Below are positions 20,546 through 29,741 of a stretch of 64,000 bases of DNA, piece by piece. Source of the stretch: Bacteroidia bacterium (GTDB lineage: Bacteria > Bacteroidota > Bacteroidia > B-17B0 > Aurantibacillaceae); the NCBI GenBank assembly GCA_025362575.1, contig JANYIQ010000279.1, forward strand, positions 1 to 64,000. Direction: 5' to 3'. The position numbers and the translations under genes were made by a program. The notes under the pieces are model-generated. The model was not told where the DNA came from. It did no database searches and saw nothing but the letters and a program-made list of their open reading frames with translations. Each line of letters opens with the position of its first letter. Within the stretch, counting starts at the first letter, position 1.

Positions 20546-21349
20546 CTATTTTTTCATACTCAATCTGATCTGAGTAATTACTCTTTTGGTGTACAAAGGA
20601 AAATCGCCCTGCATCATCCAGTTATAATAGCTTGGTTCTTTTTCAAACACTTCTGTCACCGGTTTATCTTTATGTTTTCCGAAACTGAATACTTCAATGT
20701 TATTTTCATTAAAAACAATTCTGCCGGCAAGATCTGCGTTTTTTGTCTTAGCAGTTAAAGTGCTTAATGAAGTAATGTCATTTTTTACAGGCTTGTATAA
20801 ATTTCCTTTCTCGTCTTTTATCTCTGTGTTTTCATACCTTGTTAATTGGGCTAAAAATATTTCGTAAGTGGCAACTGTATCGGCTTCGGCACTATGGGCA
20901 TTGATTAGATCTTTATCGCAATAAAATTTGTAGGCTGCTTTTAAATTGCGTGGTTCCATAAAGTGGAAAATATTCTGAACATCCACCAGTTTTCTGTTCT
21001 TAAGATCAAAATCAACGTCAGCACGCAAAAATTCCTCAACCAAAAAAGGAACATCAAATTTATTGGAATTAAATCCGGCAAGGTCTGCGTTGCCTATAAA
21101 TGCAGACAGTTGAGAGGCGAGCTCTTTGAAAGTAGGACACTGTGCAACATCTTTATCATAAATGCCATGAATTTTTGAAACAAAAACAGGAATTGGGATC
21201 TGCGGATTAATTCGCCATGTTTTTGTTTCGGTTTTGTTATCGGTATTTACCTTTAGTAGACAGACTTCTACGATCCTGTCGCTGCCGATACTTAAACCGG
21301 TTGTTTCAAGATCAAAAAATACGATAGGGCGATTAAGATTCAGGTTCAT
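20546..21349 (-). CDS. 3'-5' exonuclease, DnaQ/RNase T-like
   Basis: PIVFFDLETTGLSIGSDRIVEV ExoI motif; HSAEADTVATYEIF ExoIII motif. Confidence 0.88.
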   Translation of the reverse strand: MNLNLNRPIVFFDLETTGLSIGSDRIVEVCLLKVNTDNKTETKTWRINPQIPIPVFVSKIHGIYDKDVAQCPTFKELASQLSAFIGNADLAGFNSNKFDVPFLVEEFLRADVDFDLKNRKLVDVQNIFHFMEPRNLKAAYKFYCDKDLINAHSAEADTVATYEIFLAQLTRYENTEIKDEKGNLYKPVKNDITSLSTLTAKTKNADLAGRIVFNENNIEVFSFGKHKDKPVTEVFEKEPSYYNWMMQGDFPLYTKRVITQIRLSMKK

Positions 21350-21384
21350 GGTTTACATTTATCCCCCGGGATTGATCCCGGAAT

Positions 21385-22614
21385 TTAGTTAATTACTTTT
21401 ATGGATTCTAAAACTTCTTCCACACTCTTGCTATCGGCGAAAAACGAATTTATTTTCAGCATCACTTCATCCAATAAAGAATCAGGGCAAGAAGCACCGC
21501 TAGTGATTACAATTTTGAGTGGCGTTTTGTTTGGTAAGAAATTATTTGTGCTCAACATTTTTTTGTGAGGGTAATCGAAATGATGAATTAAGTTTTTGCT
21601 TTCAATTTCTTTTGCCGATGAAATAAAATAAGTTGGAAATTTGCGCTCGCATAATTCTGCCAGATGCGATGTGTTAGAGCTGTTGTATCCGCCTATGACA
21701 ATGGCCAGATCAGCGTCGGTTTTTAGAAGTCCGTACGTGGCATCTTGGTTTTCGTTAGTAGCGTAACACAAAGTATCGTGTGTATCGGCAAAATGCTCCT
21801 TTAAATTTGTGGCGCCATATTTTTTTATCATCAGTTCTTTAAAGTAATTGGCAATTTCTTCGGTTTCGCTCGCCAGCATGGTGGTTTGATTGATCACACC
21901 AAGCTTACTCAGATCTGATAAAATATCAAAACCTTCAGAAAATTTTCTATTAAATAATTTTTCAAATTCACTTTGCGTTTTAGAGTTCAAAATAAATTCT
22001 CCCAACAGCTTCGCCTCTTCTATATCTCTTAACACAATGGCTTTACTGTGAGTTGTACTTCTCGAAAAAGTAGAGCGCGTTTCTTCGTGATCATGTTTTC
22101 CGTGAATGATGATGGTATGATTTGTCTTTCCGATCTGCTCCGATTTTTTCCAAACGCGTTCAACGAAAGGGCAAGTAGTATTATATTTAGCAGTAGGAAT
22201 TCCTTTTTTATTCAGAATGTCTAATATCTCTAAGGGCGCGCCGAATGCAGGAATGATAACTACATCATCCGGCGTTAAAACATCAAAGGAAATTAATTGT
22301 TTGCCATGAGTATCCTGTAAAAATTGAACGCCGCGTTCGGTAAGATCTTTATTCACTTCGGGATTATGGATCATCTGACTCAGTAGAAAAATACGTTTAC
22401 CGGGATTTTCATCTAAGGCTTTAAACGCAATTTCAATCGCATTCTCAACGCCGTAACAAAAACCAAAATGCCGCGCAATAAAATATTGTACAGGCCCAAA
22501 ATCTAAAACTGTAGGTGAATTATCTTTTTTTCTTGGATCCTGAACCTTCCGGAATTCTTTCACCACCGATATGATCGGGCTGCGGTAAAAGCTTGGTATT
22601 TGAAAGGTTTTCAC
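21385..22614 (-). CDS. ispH: 4-hydroxy-3-methylbut-2-enyl diphosphate reductase
   Basis: RHFGFCYGVENAIEIAF, TTCPFVERVWKKSEQIG, TSGASCPDSLLDEVM (three Fe-S Cys motifs); GTG start. Confidence 0.94.
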   Translation of the reverse strand: MKTFQIPSFYRSPIISVVKEFRKVQDPRKKDNSPTVLDFGPVQYFIARHFGFCYGVENAIEIAFKALDENPGKRIFLLSQMIHNPEVNKDLTERGVQFLQDTHGKQLISFDVLTPDDVVIIPAFGAPLEILDILNKKGIPTAKYNTTCPFVERVWKKSEQIGKTNHTIIIHGKHDHEETRSTFSRSTTHSKAIVLRDIEEAKLLGEFILNSKTQSEFEKLFNRKFSEGFDILSDLSKLGVINQTTMLASETEEIANYFKELMIKKYGATNLKEHFADTHDTLCYATNENQDATYGLLKTDADLAIVIGGYNSSNTSHLAELCERKFPTYFISSAKEIESKNLIHHFDYPHKKMLSTNNFLPNKTPLKIVITSGASCPDSLLDEVMLKINSFFADSKSVEEVLESIKVIN

Positions 22615-22871
22615 TATTCGTATATGTCTTTTCTATGGCCTAAAGCAATAATTGAAACTAAAAGAATGTTATCTTCGATCTCATATATAACTCTATAATT
22701 TCCTTGTCTAACGCGGTACCCATCCCGTCCTCTAAGTTTTTTGAAGCCATGTGGGCGTGGGTTTGAAGCAAGTTTTGAAATGGTTTCTAAAATGGGGGCC
22801 GCAATATCGTCTGAAAGTTTGTCTAATTGCTTTTGAGCTGTTTTAGATAAAAGTATTTGATAGACCTTCAT
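22614..22871 (-). CDS. RelE/ParE-family type II toxin
   Basis: KTAQKQLDKLSDDIAAPILETISKLASNPRPHGFKKLRGRDGYRVRQGNYRVIYEI...GHRKDIYE. Confidence 0.92.
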   Translation of the reverse strand: MKVYQILLSKTAQKQLDKLSDDIAAPILETISKLASNPRPHGFKKLRGRDGYRVRQGNYRVIYEIEDNILLVSIIALGHRKDIYE

Positions 22872-23068
22872 TGTTTTTTACTTTTCCGTTTTTTTAAATA
22901 TTCGGAAAAACGAATCGAAGATTCTTTTTTAGATTTAACCTTGTCGTAGAGCTTAATATCCTCCAATTCTTCTAACTCCTTAATTAAATGGTCGTACTCT
23001 TCAATAGTTAAAACAACGGCTTGTTTTTTGCCTGAACTGCTGGTAATATATTTCGGATGTAGAGTCAT
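22868..23068 (-). CDS. Phd/YefM-like antitoxin
   Basis: Overlaps the toxin start by 4 nt; KYITSSSGKKQAVVLTIEEYDHLIKELEELEDIKLYDK; start set to the internal ATG MTLHPKYI. Confidence 0.8.
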   Translation of the reverse strand: MTLHPKYITSSSGKKQAVVLTIEEYDHLIKELEELEDIKLYDKVKSKKESSIRFSEYLKKRKSKKQ

Positions 23069-23160
23069 TTTACTAAGCAAATTTACGAAAATCCGTGGTA
23101 AATAGCAATGAAAATTGTTCATTCCTTAACGTTTAACAAATAAGCTATAACTTATTAAAC

Positions 23161-24069
23161 TTAACTCTTATTCCTTGGATGAAAACTCAAAATATTATCC
23201 CTCAAATACTGCAGGTCTAAGTGAGTGTAGATCTCAGTAGTAGTAATGCTTTCGTGCCCAAGCATTTCCTGAACAGCTCTTAGGTCGGCGCCGCCTTCTA
23301 CTAAATGAGTGGCAAAGGAGTGTCTGAATGTATGCGGACTCAAGGTTTTTTTGATGCCGGCTTTTGCGGCAAGATCTTTTATGATGTAGAATACCATTAC
23401 GCGGGATAATCCGGAACCGCGACGGTTTAAAAACAAAGTATCTTCAGCTGATTTTTTTATTGGTACGTGAACCCGTATTTTTTTGATGTAATTCTTTAAT
23501 AATTTTTTCGCGCCGGTTCCAATAGGCACTAAACGCTCTTTATTTCCTTTGCCGGTTACTTTAATGTAATCGTCATCCAAATGTAAAGCACTTATTTTTA
23601 ATCCTACCAGTTCACTCACGCGTAATCCGCAACTGTAAAGGGTTTCAAGTAATGCCACATTACGTTCGCCTTCGGGTGTGCTGCGGTCGATCAAACCAAC
23701 CATTTTATCAATTTCTTCAATCGTTAAAAAAATGGGAAGTTTACGGGCTGTTTTAGGAGCTTCTAATAATTCGGCCGGACTTTGTTTCACCTCATTTTCT
23801 AACAGTAAAAATTTGTAAAAGGTTTTAATGCCCGAAATAATGCGGCCTTGTGAAGTGGCTGAAAAATTAAGTTCCGAGATCCATCTTACAAAAGCCTGTA
23901 ATTCGTTTAATTCAATATTAACCGGCGATTTGTTGCTTAAAAACAATTGCGAGTATTGCTCCAGTTTATTGAGGTCGTCGGCATAGGCTTCAATTGAGTT
24001 TTTAGCCAGCGAACGCTCTAATTGAAGGTATTGTTTGAATTGAATTTTATATGAATTCCAGCTGCTCAA
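23161..24069 (-). CDS. xerD: site-specific tyrosine recombinase XerC/XerD
   Basis: YSCGLRVSELVGLK, GKGNKERLVPIG, LSPHTFRHSFATHLVEGGADLRAVQEMLGHESITTTEIYTHL catalytic motifs. Confidence 0.93.
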   Translation of the reverse strand: MSSWNSYKIQFKQYLQLERSLAKNSIEAYADDLNKLEQYSQLFLSNKSPVNIELNELQAFVRWISELNFSATSQGRIISGIKTFYKFLLLENEVKQSPAELLEAPKTARKLPIFLTIEEIDKMVGLIDRSTPEGERNVALLETLYSCGLRVSELVGLKISALHLDDDYIKVTGKGNKERLVPIGTGAKKLLKNYIKKIRVHVPIKKSAEDTLFLNRRGSGLSRVMVFYIIKDLAAKAGIKKTLSPHTFRHSFATHLVEGGADLRAVQEMLGHESITTTEIYTHLDLQYLRDNILSFHPRNKS

Positions 24070-24099
24070 AAAGTATTAAATTTTGCTTACTTTTACAGT

Positions 24100-24522
24100 A
24101 TGAAGTTAATTATAATTAACGGACCAAATTTAAATCTTTTAGGAATAAGAGAGAAAGATGTATACGGCAGTCAGTCGTTTGACGACTACCTCGAAGAGCT
24201 GCGCGCAAAGTATCCTGATGTAACCATTGGTTATTATCAAAGCAACGTGGAGGGCGAATTGATCAATGAATTGCAGGAAAAAGGTTTTATTTACGATGGG
24301 ATCATTTTAAATGCCGGTGGTTATACGCATACTTCTGTTGCCATGGCCGATACTGTGAAAGCCATTAAGGCCCCGGTTATCGAAGTACACATCAGCAATA
24401 TCTTTGCGAGAGAAGATTTTCGTCATATTTCATACATCGGCCGAAACTGTATTGGCAGTATCTCTGGCTTTGGATTAAAAAGTTACGAATTGGCTCTTAA
24501 TCATTTTCTGGATAAAAAATAA
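24100..24522 (+). CDS. aroQ: type II 3-dehydroquinate dehydratase
   Basis: IINGPNLNLLGIREKDVYGSQSFDDY, LNAGGYTHTSVAMADT, EVHISNIFAREDFRHISYIG. Confidence 0.95.
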   Translation: MKLIIINGPNLNLLGIREKDVYGSQSFDDYLEELRAKYPDVTIGYYQSNVEGELINELQEKGFIYDGIILNAGGYTHTSVAMADTVKAIKAPVIEVHISNIFAREDFRHISYIGRNCIGSISGFGLKSYELALNHFLDKK

Positions 24523-25277
24523 TGAAGAAAGTCATACTGTTTTTTTTTATATCAACTTGTTTTTTCAGTGCCTGTAACGAGTCGCCAAAAGAACAAAAAG
24601 ACACAAGAACAAGTTCATCCAGCTTTAATTTGCAGGGCTATTGGGCTAATATTGGCTTTATGAGCAGGGCCAAACAAACCGGTTTGGCCAAAGTGAATTT
24701 TTACTGTACCGAAATGCTTTTCGATAGAGATTCGGTTACCATTGATAATGGTTTTGAAAGCTATAAACTCAAATACATTTTGCAGGATTCGCTTTGCATT
24801 CTCTGTAAGGCTTTTCAGGATAAGGACCTTGAGCTGAGAATTGAAACTCCTGAATTTATTCAGTTTAAAGATACGGCGCTCAATAAAATTCACGGATCAG
24901 ATTTTTTTAATCGCATGCCGGATAATGGTTTAAAATTTAACGCGATCTTAAATGAAAACCTTTTGGTGGGAGAATATTCTGTATACAATGGAGAAAAAAA
25001 GACAGATCAGAAAGTGGAATTCAAACGAAATGGAGAATTAAAAGGACTGCCCGAGTTCATGTCATACCAGATCTGTTATTCCGGCGATTGCCAGTCTTCG
25101 CCCGATACAGCGGCAAATATCGTAACACTTAAAAATAGGAATGCAGAAGATGATGATTATGTTTGGACAAAAGATTACGCCACTAATCGTTTAAGAATAT
25201 TTCAATTGGCGCCTGCTGTGCCGGATATGAAAGGTGCCAGAAAAGTAACAAAGTTGTTGTTTGATCTGAGACCTTAA
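24522..25277 (+). CDS. hypothetical lipoprotein
   Basis: Lipoprotein signal MKKVILFFFISTCFFSACNESPK; overlaps the aroQ stop. Confidence 0.75.
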   Translation: MKKVILFFFISTCFFSACNESPKEQKDTRTSSSSFNLQGYWANIGFMSRAKQTGLAKVNFYCTEMLFDRDSVTIDNGFESYKLKYILQDSLCILCKAFQDKDLELRIETPEFIQFKDTALNKIHGSDFFNRMPDNGLKFNAILNENLLVGEYSVYNGEKKTDQKVEFKRNGELKGLPEFMSYQICYSGDCQSSPDTAANIVTLKNRNAEDDDYVWTKDYATNRLRIFQLAPAVPDMKGARKVTKLLFDLRP

Positions 25278-25901
25278 TTAATTTAAGATATCTAAGTTCC
25301 CTAAACCTTCTCTTACCACATTAATTTCGCCGCTACTGCAATCCAAAACTGTAGAAACATAAATATTTCCATGGCCGCCATCAACAACCAGATCAACTTT
25401 ATCGCCATATTGCTGTTCAATAATTTCGGGATCTGAAAAATATTCTAAGATACTGTCGCCACCATCGTGCAAACTCGTTGATATAATTGGGTTTCCGAGA
25501 GCGTTCACAATTTCGCGGCAAATGGCATTATCGGGCACGCGAATGCCAACGGTTTTTCGTTCTTGTTTTATTATTTTAGGAACATTGCTGCTGGCTTCTA
25601 AAATAAAAGCATAGGGCCCCGGCAATGCTTTTTTCATGATTCGAAAAATATGATTGGGAATGGGTTTTGTGTATTCACTCAAATGACTGAGATCACTGCA
25701 CACAAAAGAGAACTTCGATTTTTCGGGTTTAATGTTTTTTAATTTACAGATGCGCTCGATGGCTTTTACTTTAGTAATGTCGCAACCCAAAGCGTAAACA
25801 GTATCGGTAGGATAGATGATAATACCGCCGTTTTTAAGGCAATCAACAATACGGTCAATTTCTTTTGATTGAGGATTTTCGTTATTGAGACGGAGGAGCA
25901 T
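25278..25901 (-). CDS. L-threonylcarbamoyladenylate synthase (Sua5/YciO/YrdC)
   Basis: GGIIIYPTDTVYALGCDITKVKAIERICKLKNI, TVGIRVPDNAICREIV, PIISTSLH; start trimmed to MLLRLNNENPQ. Confidence 0.92.
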   Translation of the reverse strand: MLLRLNNENPQSKEIDRIVDCLKNGGIIIYPTDTVYALGCDITKVKAIERICKLKNIKPEKSKFSFVCSDLSHLSEYTKPIPNHIFRIMKKALPGPYAFILEASSNVPKIIKQERKTVGIRVPDNAICREIVNALGNPIISTSLHDGGDSILEYFSDPEIIEQQYGDKVDLVVDGGHGNIYVSTVLDCSSGEINVVREGLGNLDILN

Positions 25902-26036
25902 GGGGTAAAGGTACTCAAAAAGTAGGCCTTTTTGGTCCAAAACCAACCAGTTATTAAGAGGAAGATGCCAATAATAGGATTTATTAGGAAGGAGGACTTG
26001 TATTCAGTACATTTATTATAATAAACATAATTGCTT

Positions 26037-28259
26037 ATGAAAAATAGATACAACTTTTTAAAGCAGATCGTTATCATACTTTGTTTTGTTTTTTCGAATA
26101 AAGTCTTGATTTCACAAACAGTGAATGTACCTTACCAGTTTTACCACGACGTTAATAATAATTGTATTTACGACTCTGGAGATACTCTTCTATATAATTT
26201 GCCTGGGAATATAAAGATCTCTTACCTGAATAGCGCTGCGACAACAAATTCAACTTCAAATGTGGTATGGTGCACAAATTCTTTAACAGTTTCAAATCCT
26301 TCAGTTCCGGCAGTAAATTCAACAACTTTTACAAATTGGGGCCCTGGATATTATCCATTTATCACAGTCAATAGTACATGTTCTTCATATTCGAATTTGT
26401 CTTATACTGCAACAAATTATTTACCGATTAAAACTATCAATCAAATGAGTGATGTTTGGTATAGTGCTAAAAATGTAAGTAGTTATTACGGTAGTTCTGT
26501 CAATAATATCTTTCCAATTTGCTTTAACAATGGCAACGATTCTATGGAATTTAGTTTGACATTTATGAATCTGTATACCTGCAATAATATAACTTCTACA
26601 CGAACTTTCAGTTTGTATTTTGATGGGATACTGTACGAGCAAATTACAACAATTGGAGCTAGCTATTCTACGGTTAATGGAATAAAAACTACTATAAATG
26701 AAAATTATAATCCTTATTATGATGATATGTATTTTAAATTAATACCTCCTCCAGGAATTTCAGCTTTAGGCAACCACACTTTTACCCTAAAATCAACAAA
26801 TTTGTTTAATTACTTGAATACGGCAATTAATTACAGCTGCATTTTAAATTCAGTTCCATGCTCAAAAATATCCGGGCAATTTTATAATGATTGTAATGCC
26901 AATTGCACTAAAGATGGAGGAGATATGACTGTAAGTATAGGGGTAAAGGCTTTAATTACGAATGGGACATCTAACTACAATATTTCGCCAGATGTATTCG
27001 GAGGATTTTCATGTTATTTAGCAAGTAATTTGGCTAGTTCACTTACTTCTTTTTCAATAAATCCATCCTATACTCCTTGTGCTTCGGCAGTTTCAACGAT
27101 TAATATTCCTGCTGGAGCAACCACAAATACGATAACTTTAGGATACAAGAATAATAGTTATGCATTCGATCCAATCCCATATTTGGCAAGTTCCTCTTTC
27201 CCGTTTTTTCCTGGAACCAGTTATACACTCGCGGCTAATGTTTATTTTTCCGCTACTTCAGGCTGCAATACCCCAACTTTAACTAATCCCGGAAAGGTGA
27301 AATTTTTTCTCGATAAGAGTTTTATTTTTCAAAATGTGGTCAGCCCAACACCTTTACCAAATTCAATTCTGCCCGGACCTGGAGGCGACACGTTGGTTTG
27401 GAATGAACCCAATTTTTATACTTCTGCATTTAATTATTCATTTGTTGCAACAGTGTCTCCCACAGTAATAGTAGGAACAGTCTTTGAATTTGCAAGTATA
27501 ATTCAACCGACCTATGATGATAAATTTAGCAATAACATATTTAATACTGGACCACATGGAATTGGATTGCCTTATGATCCGAATGGGAAAGAATGCTATG
27601 CACAAGGTATACAGCCGAATGGTGATATTCCTTTTGGAGTACAAAATTTAGAATACACCATACATTTTCAGAATATTGGAACGGCGGTTGCGAAGAATGT
27701 CACTACTCTTGATACCTTAGATTCAAATTTAGATTGGACAACTCTGCAAGTGTTAAGTAGCAGTTTTCCGGTTCAAACACAGGTAGACAATTCTTCGGGT
27801 CAAACCATTTTCTATTTTAAGAATATCAATCTTCCTGATTCGACAAGTAGCCCTCAGGGCTCACAGGGATTTGTTCGGTATTCAATAAAATTAAAATCCG
27901 GCGTTCCTGTTAACACAATAATTAAAAACAGAGCACATAATTATTTCGATTTTAATGCGCCCGTTCCTACCAACCAAACAAAAAACAAATTGGTTTTATT
28001 TGCAGGAATAAATGAAGTTGAATTATCGAACTCCATCAAACTTCTACCCAATCCTGTTAACGATAAATTATTTATTTCATGTGAGCAACCAATGAAAGAA
28101 CTTAGCATTATCAATAGTTTAGGGCAATTAGTGTTTAAACAAGAAGTAAGCGATAAACAAACAAGCGTTGAAATGAACTCTTTGCCAAGAGCATTTTACT
28201 TTGTTAGTATTACACTTAATTCGGGTCAGGTTATCACCAAAAAAGTGATCAAGAACTAA
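26037..28259 (+). CDS. secreted DUF11-like repeat protein with T9SS type A sorting domain
   Basis: Signal peptide; LEYTIHFQNIGTAVAKNVTTLDTLDSNLDW; C-terminal IKLLPNPVNDKLFISCEQ...ITKKVIKN. Confidence 0.87.
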   Translation: MKNRYNFLKQIVIILCFVFSNKVLISQTVNVPYQFYHDVNNNCIYDSGDTLLYNLPGNIKISYLNSAATTNSTSNVVWCTNSLTVSNPSVPAVNSTTFTNWGPGYYPFITVNSTCSSYSNLSYTATNYLPIKTINQMSDVWYSAKNVSSYYGSSVNNIFPICFNNGNDSMEFSLTFMNLYTCNNITSTRTFSLYFDGILYEQITTIGASYSTVNGIKTTINENYNPYYDDMYFKLIPPPGISALGNHTFTLKSTNLFNYLNTAINYSCILNSVPCSKISGQFYNDCNANCTKDGGDMTVSIGVKALITNGTSNYNISPDVFGGFSCYLASNLASSLTSFSINPSYTPCASAVSTINIPAGATTNTITLGYKNNSYAFDPIPYLASSSFPFFPGTSYTLAANVYFSATSGCNTPTLTNPGKVKFFLDKSFIFQNVVSPTPLPNSILPGPGGDTLVWNEPNFYTSAFNYSFVATVSPTVIVGTVFEFASIIQPTYDDKFSNNIFNTGPHGIGLPYDPNGKECYAQGIQPNGDIPFGVQNLEYTIHFQNIGTAVAKNVTTLDTLDSNLDWTTLQVLSSSFPVQTQVDNSSGQTIFYFKNINLPDSTSSPQGSQGFVRYSIKLKSGVPVNTIIKNRAHNYFDFNAPVPTNQTKNKLVLFAGINEVELSNSIKLLPNPVNDKLFISCEQPMKELSIINSLGQLVFKQEVSDKQTSVEMNSLPRAFYFVSITLNSGQVITKKVIKN

Positions 28260-28333
28260 ATTTCTTTTTTGCTATCCTCTATTTCCCTATCTTTATTATT
28301 CCGAAGGGAGGTCTTCGGCTAAAATTAAAACCT

Positions 28334-29641
28334 ATGGATCGTCGCGATTTCTTTTTAAAATCTGCCGCTGCAACAGCTGGACTCACTTTTTTATCGGCAA
28401 TTGATAAAGTTTATGCTGCTGAACTTGAAAACCAAGTGGCGCGCATTCAGAACTTAAGCCCTGAGGCCGCCGCGTCTGATGAGGATTTTTGGAGTTGGGT
28501 GCGTGAGAGTTTTACTATTTCTCCTAACATCATCAATCTGAATAATGGCGGGGTTAGTCCGCAACCAAAAGTTGTTCAGGATGCTCACATACGTTATTAC
28601 CAATATTGCAACGAAGCGCCTTCTTATTACATGTGGCGTATTTTAGATGCGGGCCGCGAAGGCTTGCGTGAAAAACTTTCTGAACTCTGCGGTGTTGATC
28701 CTGAAGAAATAGCAATTAACCGTAATGCTACTGAAGGATTGAACACCGTTATTTTTGGTTTGAATTTAAAGGCAGGCGATGAAATTGTTTTAAGCAAATA
28801 CGATTATCCTAACATGATGAACGCCTGGAAACAACGTGAAAAAAGAGACGGAGTAAAATTGGTGTGGATCGATATTCCTCAGCCTATCGAAGATGATAAG
28901 GCTATTGTGAAGTTATATGAGGATGCAATTACACCAAAAACAAAAATAGTTCACATCACACATCAGATCAATTGGAGCGGACAAATTGTTCCATGTAAAC
29001 TTATAGCTGACATGGCTCACAGTAAGGGTTGTGAGGTTATTGTTGATGCCGCTCATTCATTTGCGCAATTTGATTTTAAATTTAGAGATACAGGTGCTGA
29101 TTATTTAGCTGCCGCTTTGCATAAATGGTTATGCGCTCCTTTTGGAAGCGGACTCATGTACGTAAAAAAGGAAAAGATCAAGAATGTCTGGGCCTTATTA
29201 TCAAGTACCGAACCAGATGGCGGCGACATTCGCAAGTTCGAAACTTTAGGAACACGTTCAATGGCATCTGAAATGGCTATTGGTGCCGCGGTAGATTTTC
29301 ATAATGTAATTGGCGCGAAACGTAAAGAAGAACGCTTACGTTATCTCAAAAATTACTGGTATGAGAAAGTAAAAGGTCTTCCAAAGATCGTTCAGGCTAC
29401 TTCTTTTAAACCTCAATATTCATGCGCCATTGCTCATGTTGGTTTTGAGGGCTGGAAAGGCGGGGATATTGAAAATAAGTTATGGGAGAAACATAAAATT
29501 CATACCTCCACATTCGTTTACGAAAAACTAAATGGCATTCGAGTTACCCCAAATATTTATACAAGTACTCGCGACTTAGATATTTTAGTTAAAGGCTTAA
29601 CGGAAATATCTAAAATGGATCCGCCTGTGGCAGCGAAATAG
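28334..29641 (+). CDS. exported aminotransferase class V (PLP-dependent, isopenicillin-N-epimerase-like)
   Basis: Twin-arginine-like MDRRDFFLKSAAATAGLTFL; NRNATEGLNTVIFGLNLKAGDEI; VDAAHSFAQFDFKFRDTGADYLAAALHKWLCAPFGSGLMYV (PLP-Lys region). Confidence 0.9.
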   Translation: MDRRDFFLKSAAATAGLTFLSAIDKVYAAELENQVARIQNLSPEAAASDEDFWSWVRESFTISPNIINLNNGGVSPQPKVVQDAHIRYYQYCNEAPSYYMWRILDAGREGLREKLSELCGVDPEEIAINRNATEGLNTVIFGLNLKAGDEIVLSKYDYPNMMNAWKQREKRDGVKLVWIDIPQPIEDDKAIVKLYEDAITPKTKIVHITHQINWSGQIVPCKLIADMAHSKGCEVIVDAAHSFAQFDFKFRDTGADYLAAALHKWLCAPFGSGLMYVKKEKIKNVWALLSSTEPDGGDIRKFETLGTRSMASEMAIGAAVDFHNVIGAKRKEERLRYLKNYWYEKVKGLPKIVQATSFKPQYSCAIAHVGFEGWKGGDIENKLWEKHKIHTSTFVYEKLNGIRVTPNIYTSTRDLDILVKGLTEISKMDPPVAAK

Positions 29642-29661
29642 AATGATCATTGGTGCTAAAA

Positions 29662-29694
29662 AAAAGCCGGCTCAAATCATGAGTCGGCTTTTTT
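29662..29694. terminator. bidirectional intrinsic terminator
   Basis: AAAAAGCCGGCTCA-AATCA-TGAGTCGGCTTTTTT between convergent genes. Confidence 0.9.
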
Positions 29695-29741
29695 AATGGG
29701 TTTAACTCGTTGGATATTATCCTAAGGGTTGAATCTTAATA

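Noticed and set aside
20402-20758. 118-aa plus-strand ORF
   Set aside because: It runs through the composite repeat block and antisense into the exonuclease gene; no protein-family signal.
23161-24069. Tyrosine recombinase as marker of an integrative element
   Set aside because: Housekeeping XerC/D-type sequence beside aroQ, without att sites or cargo genes; ordinary chromosomal gene.
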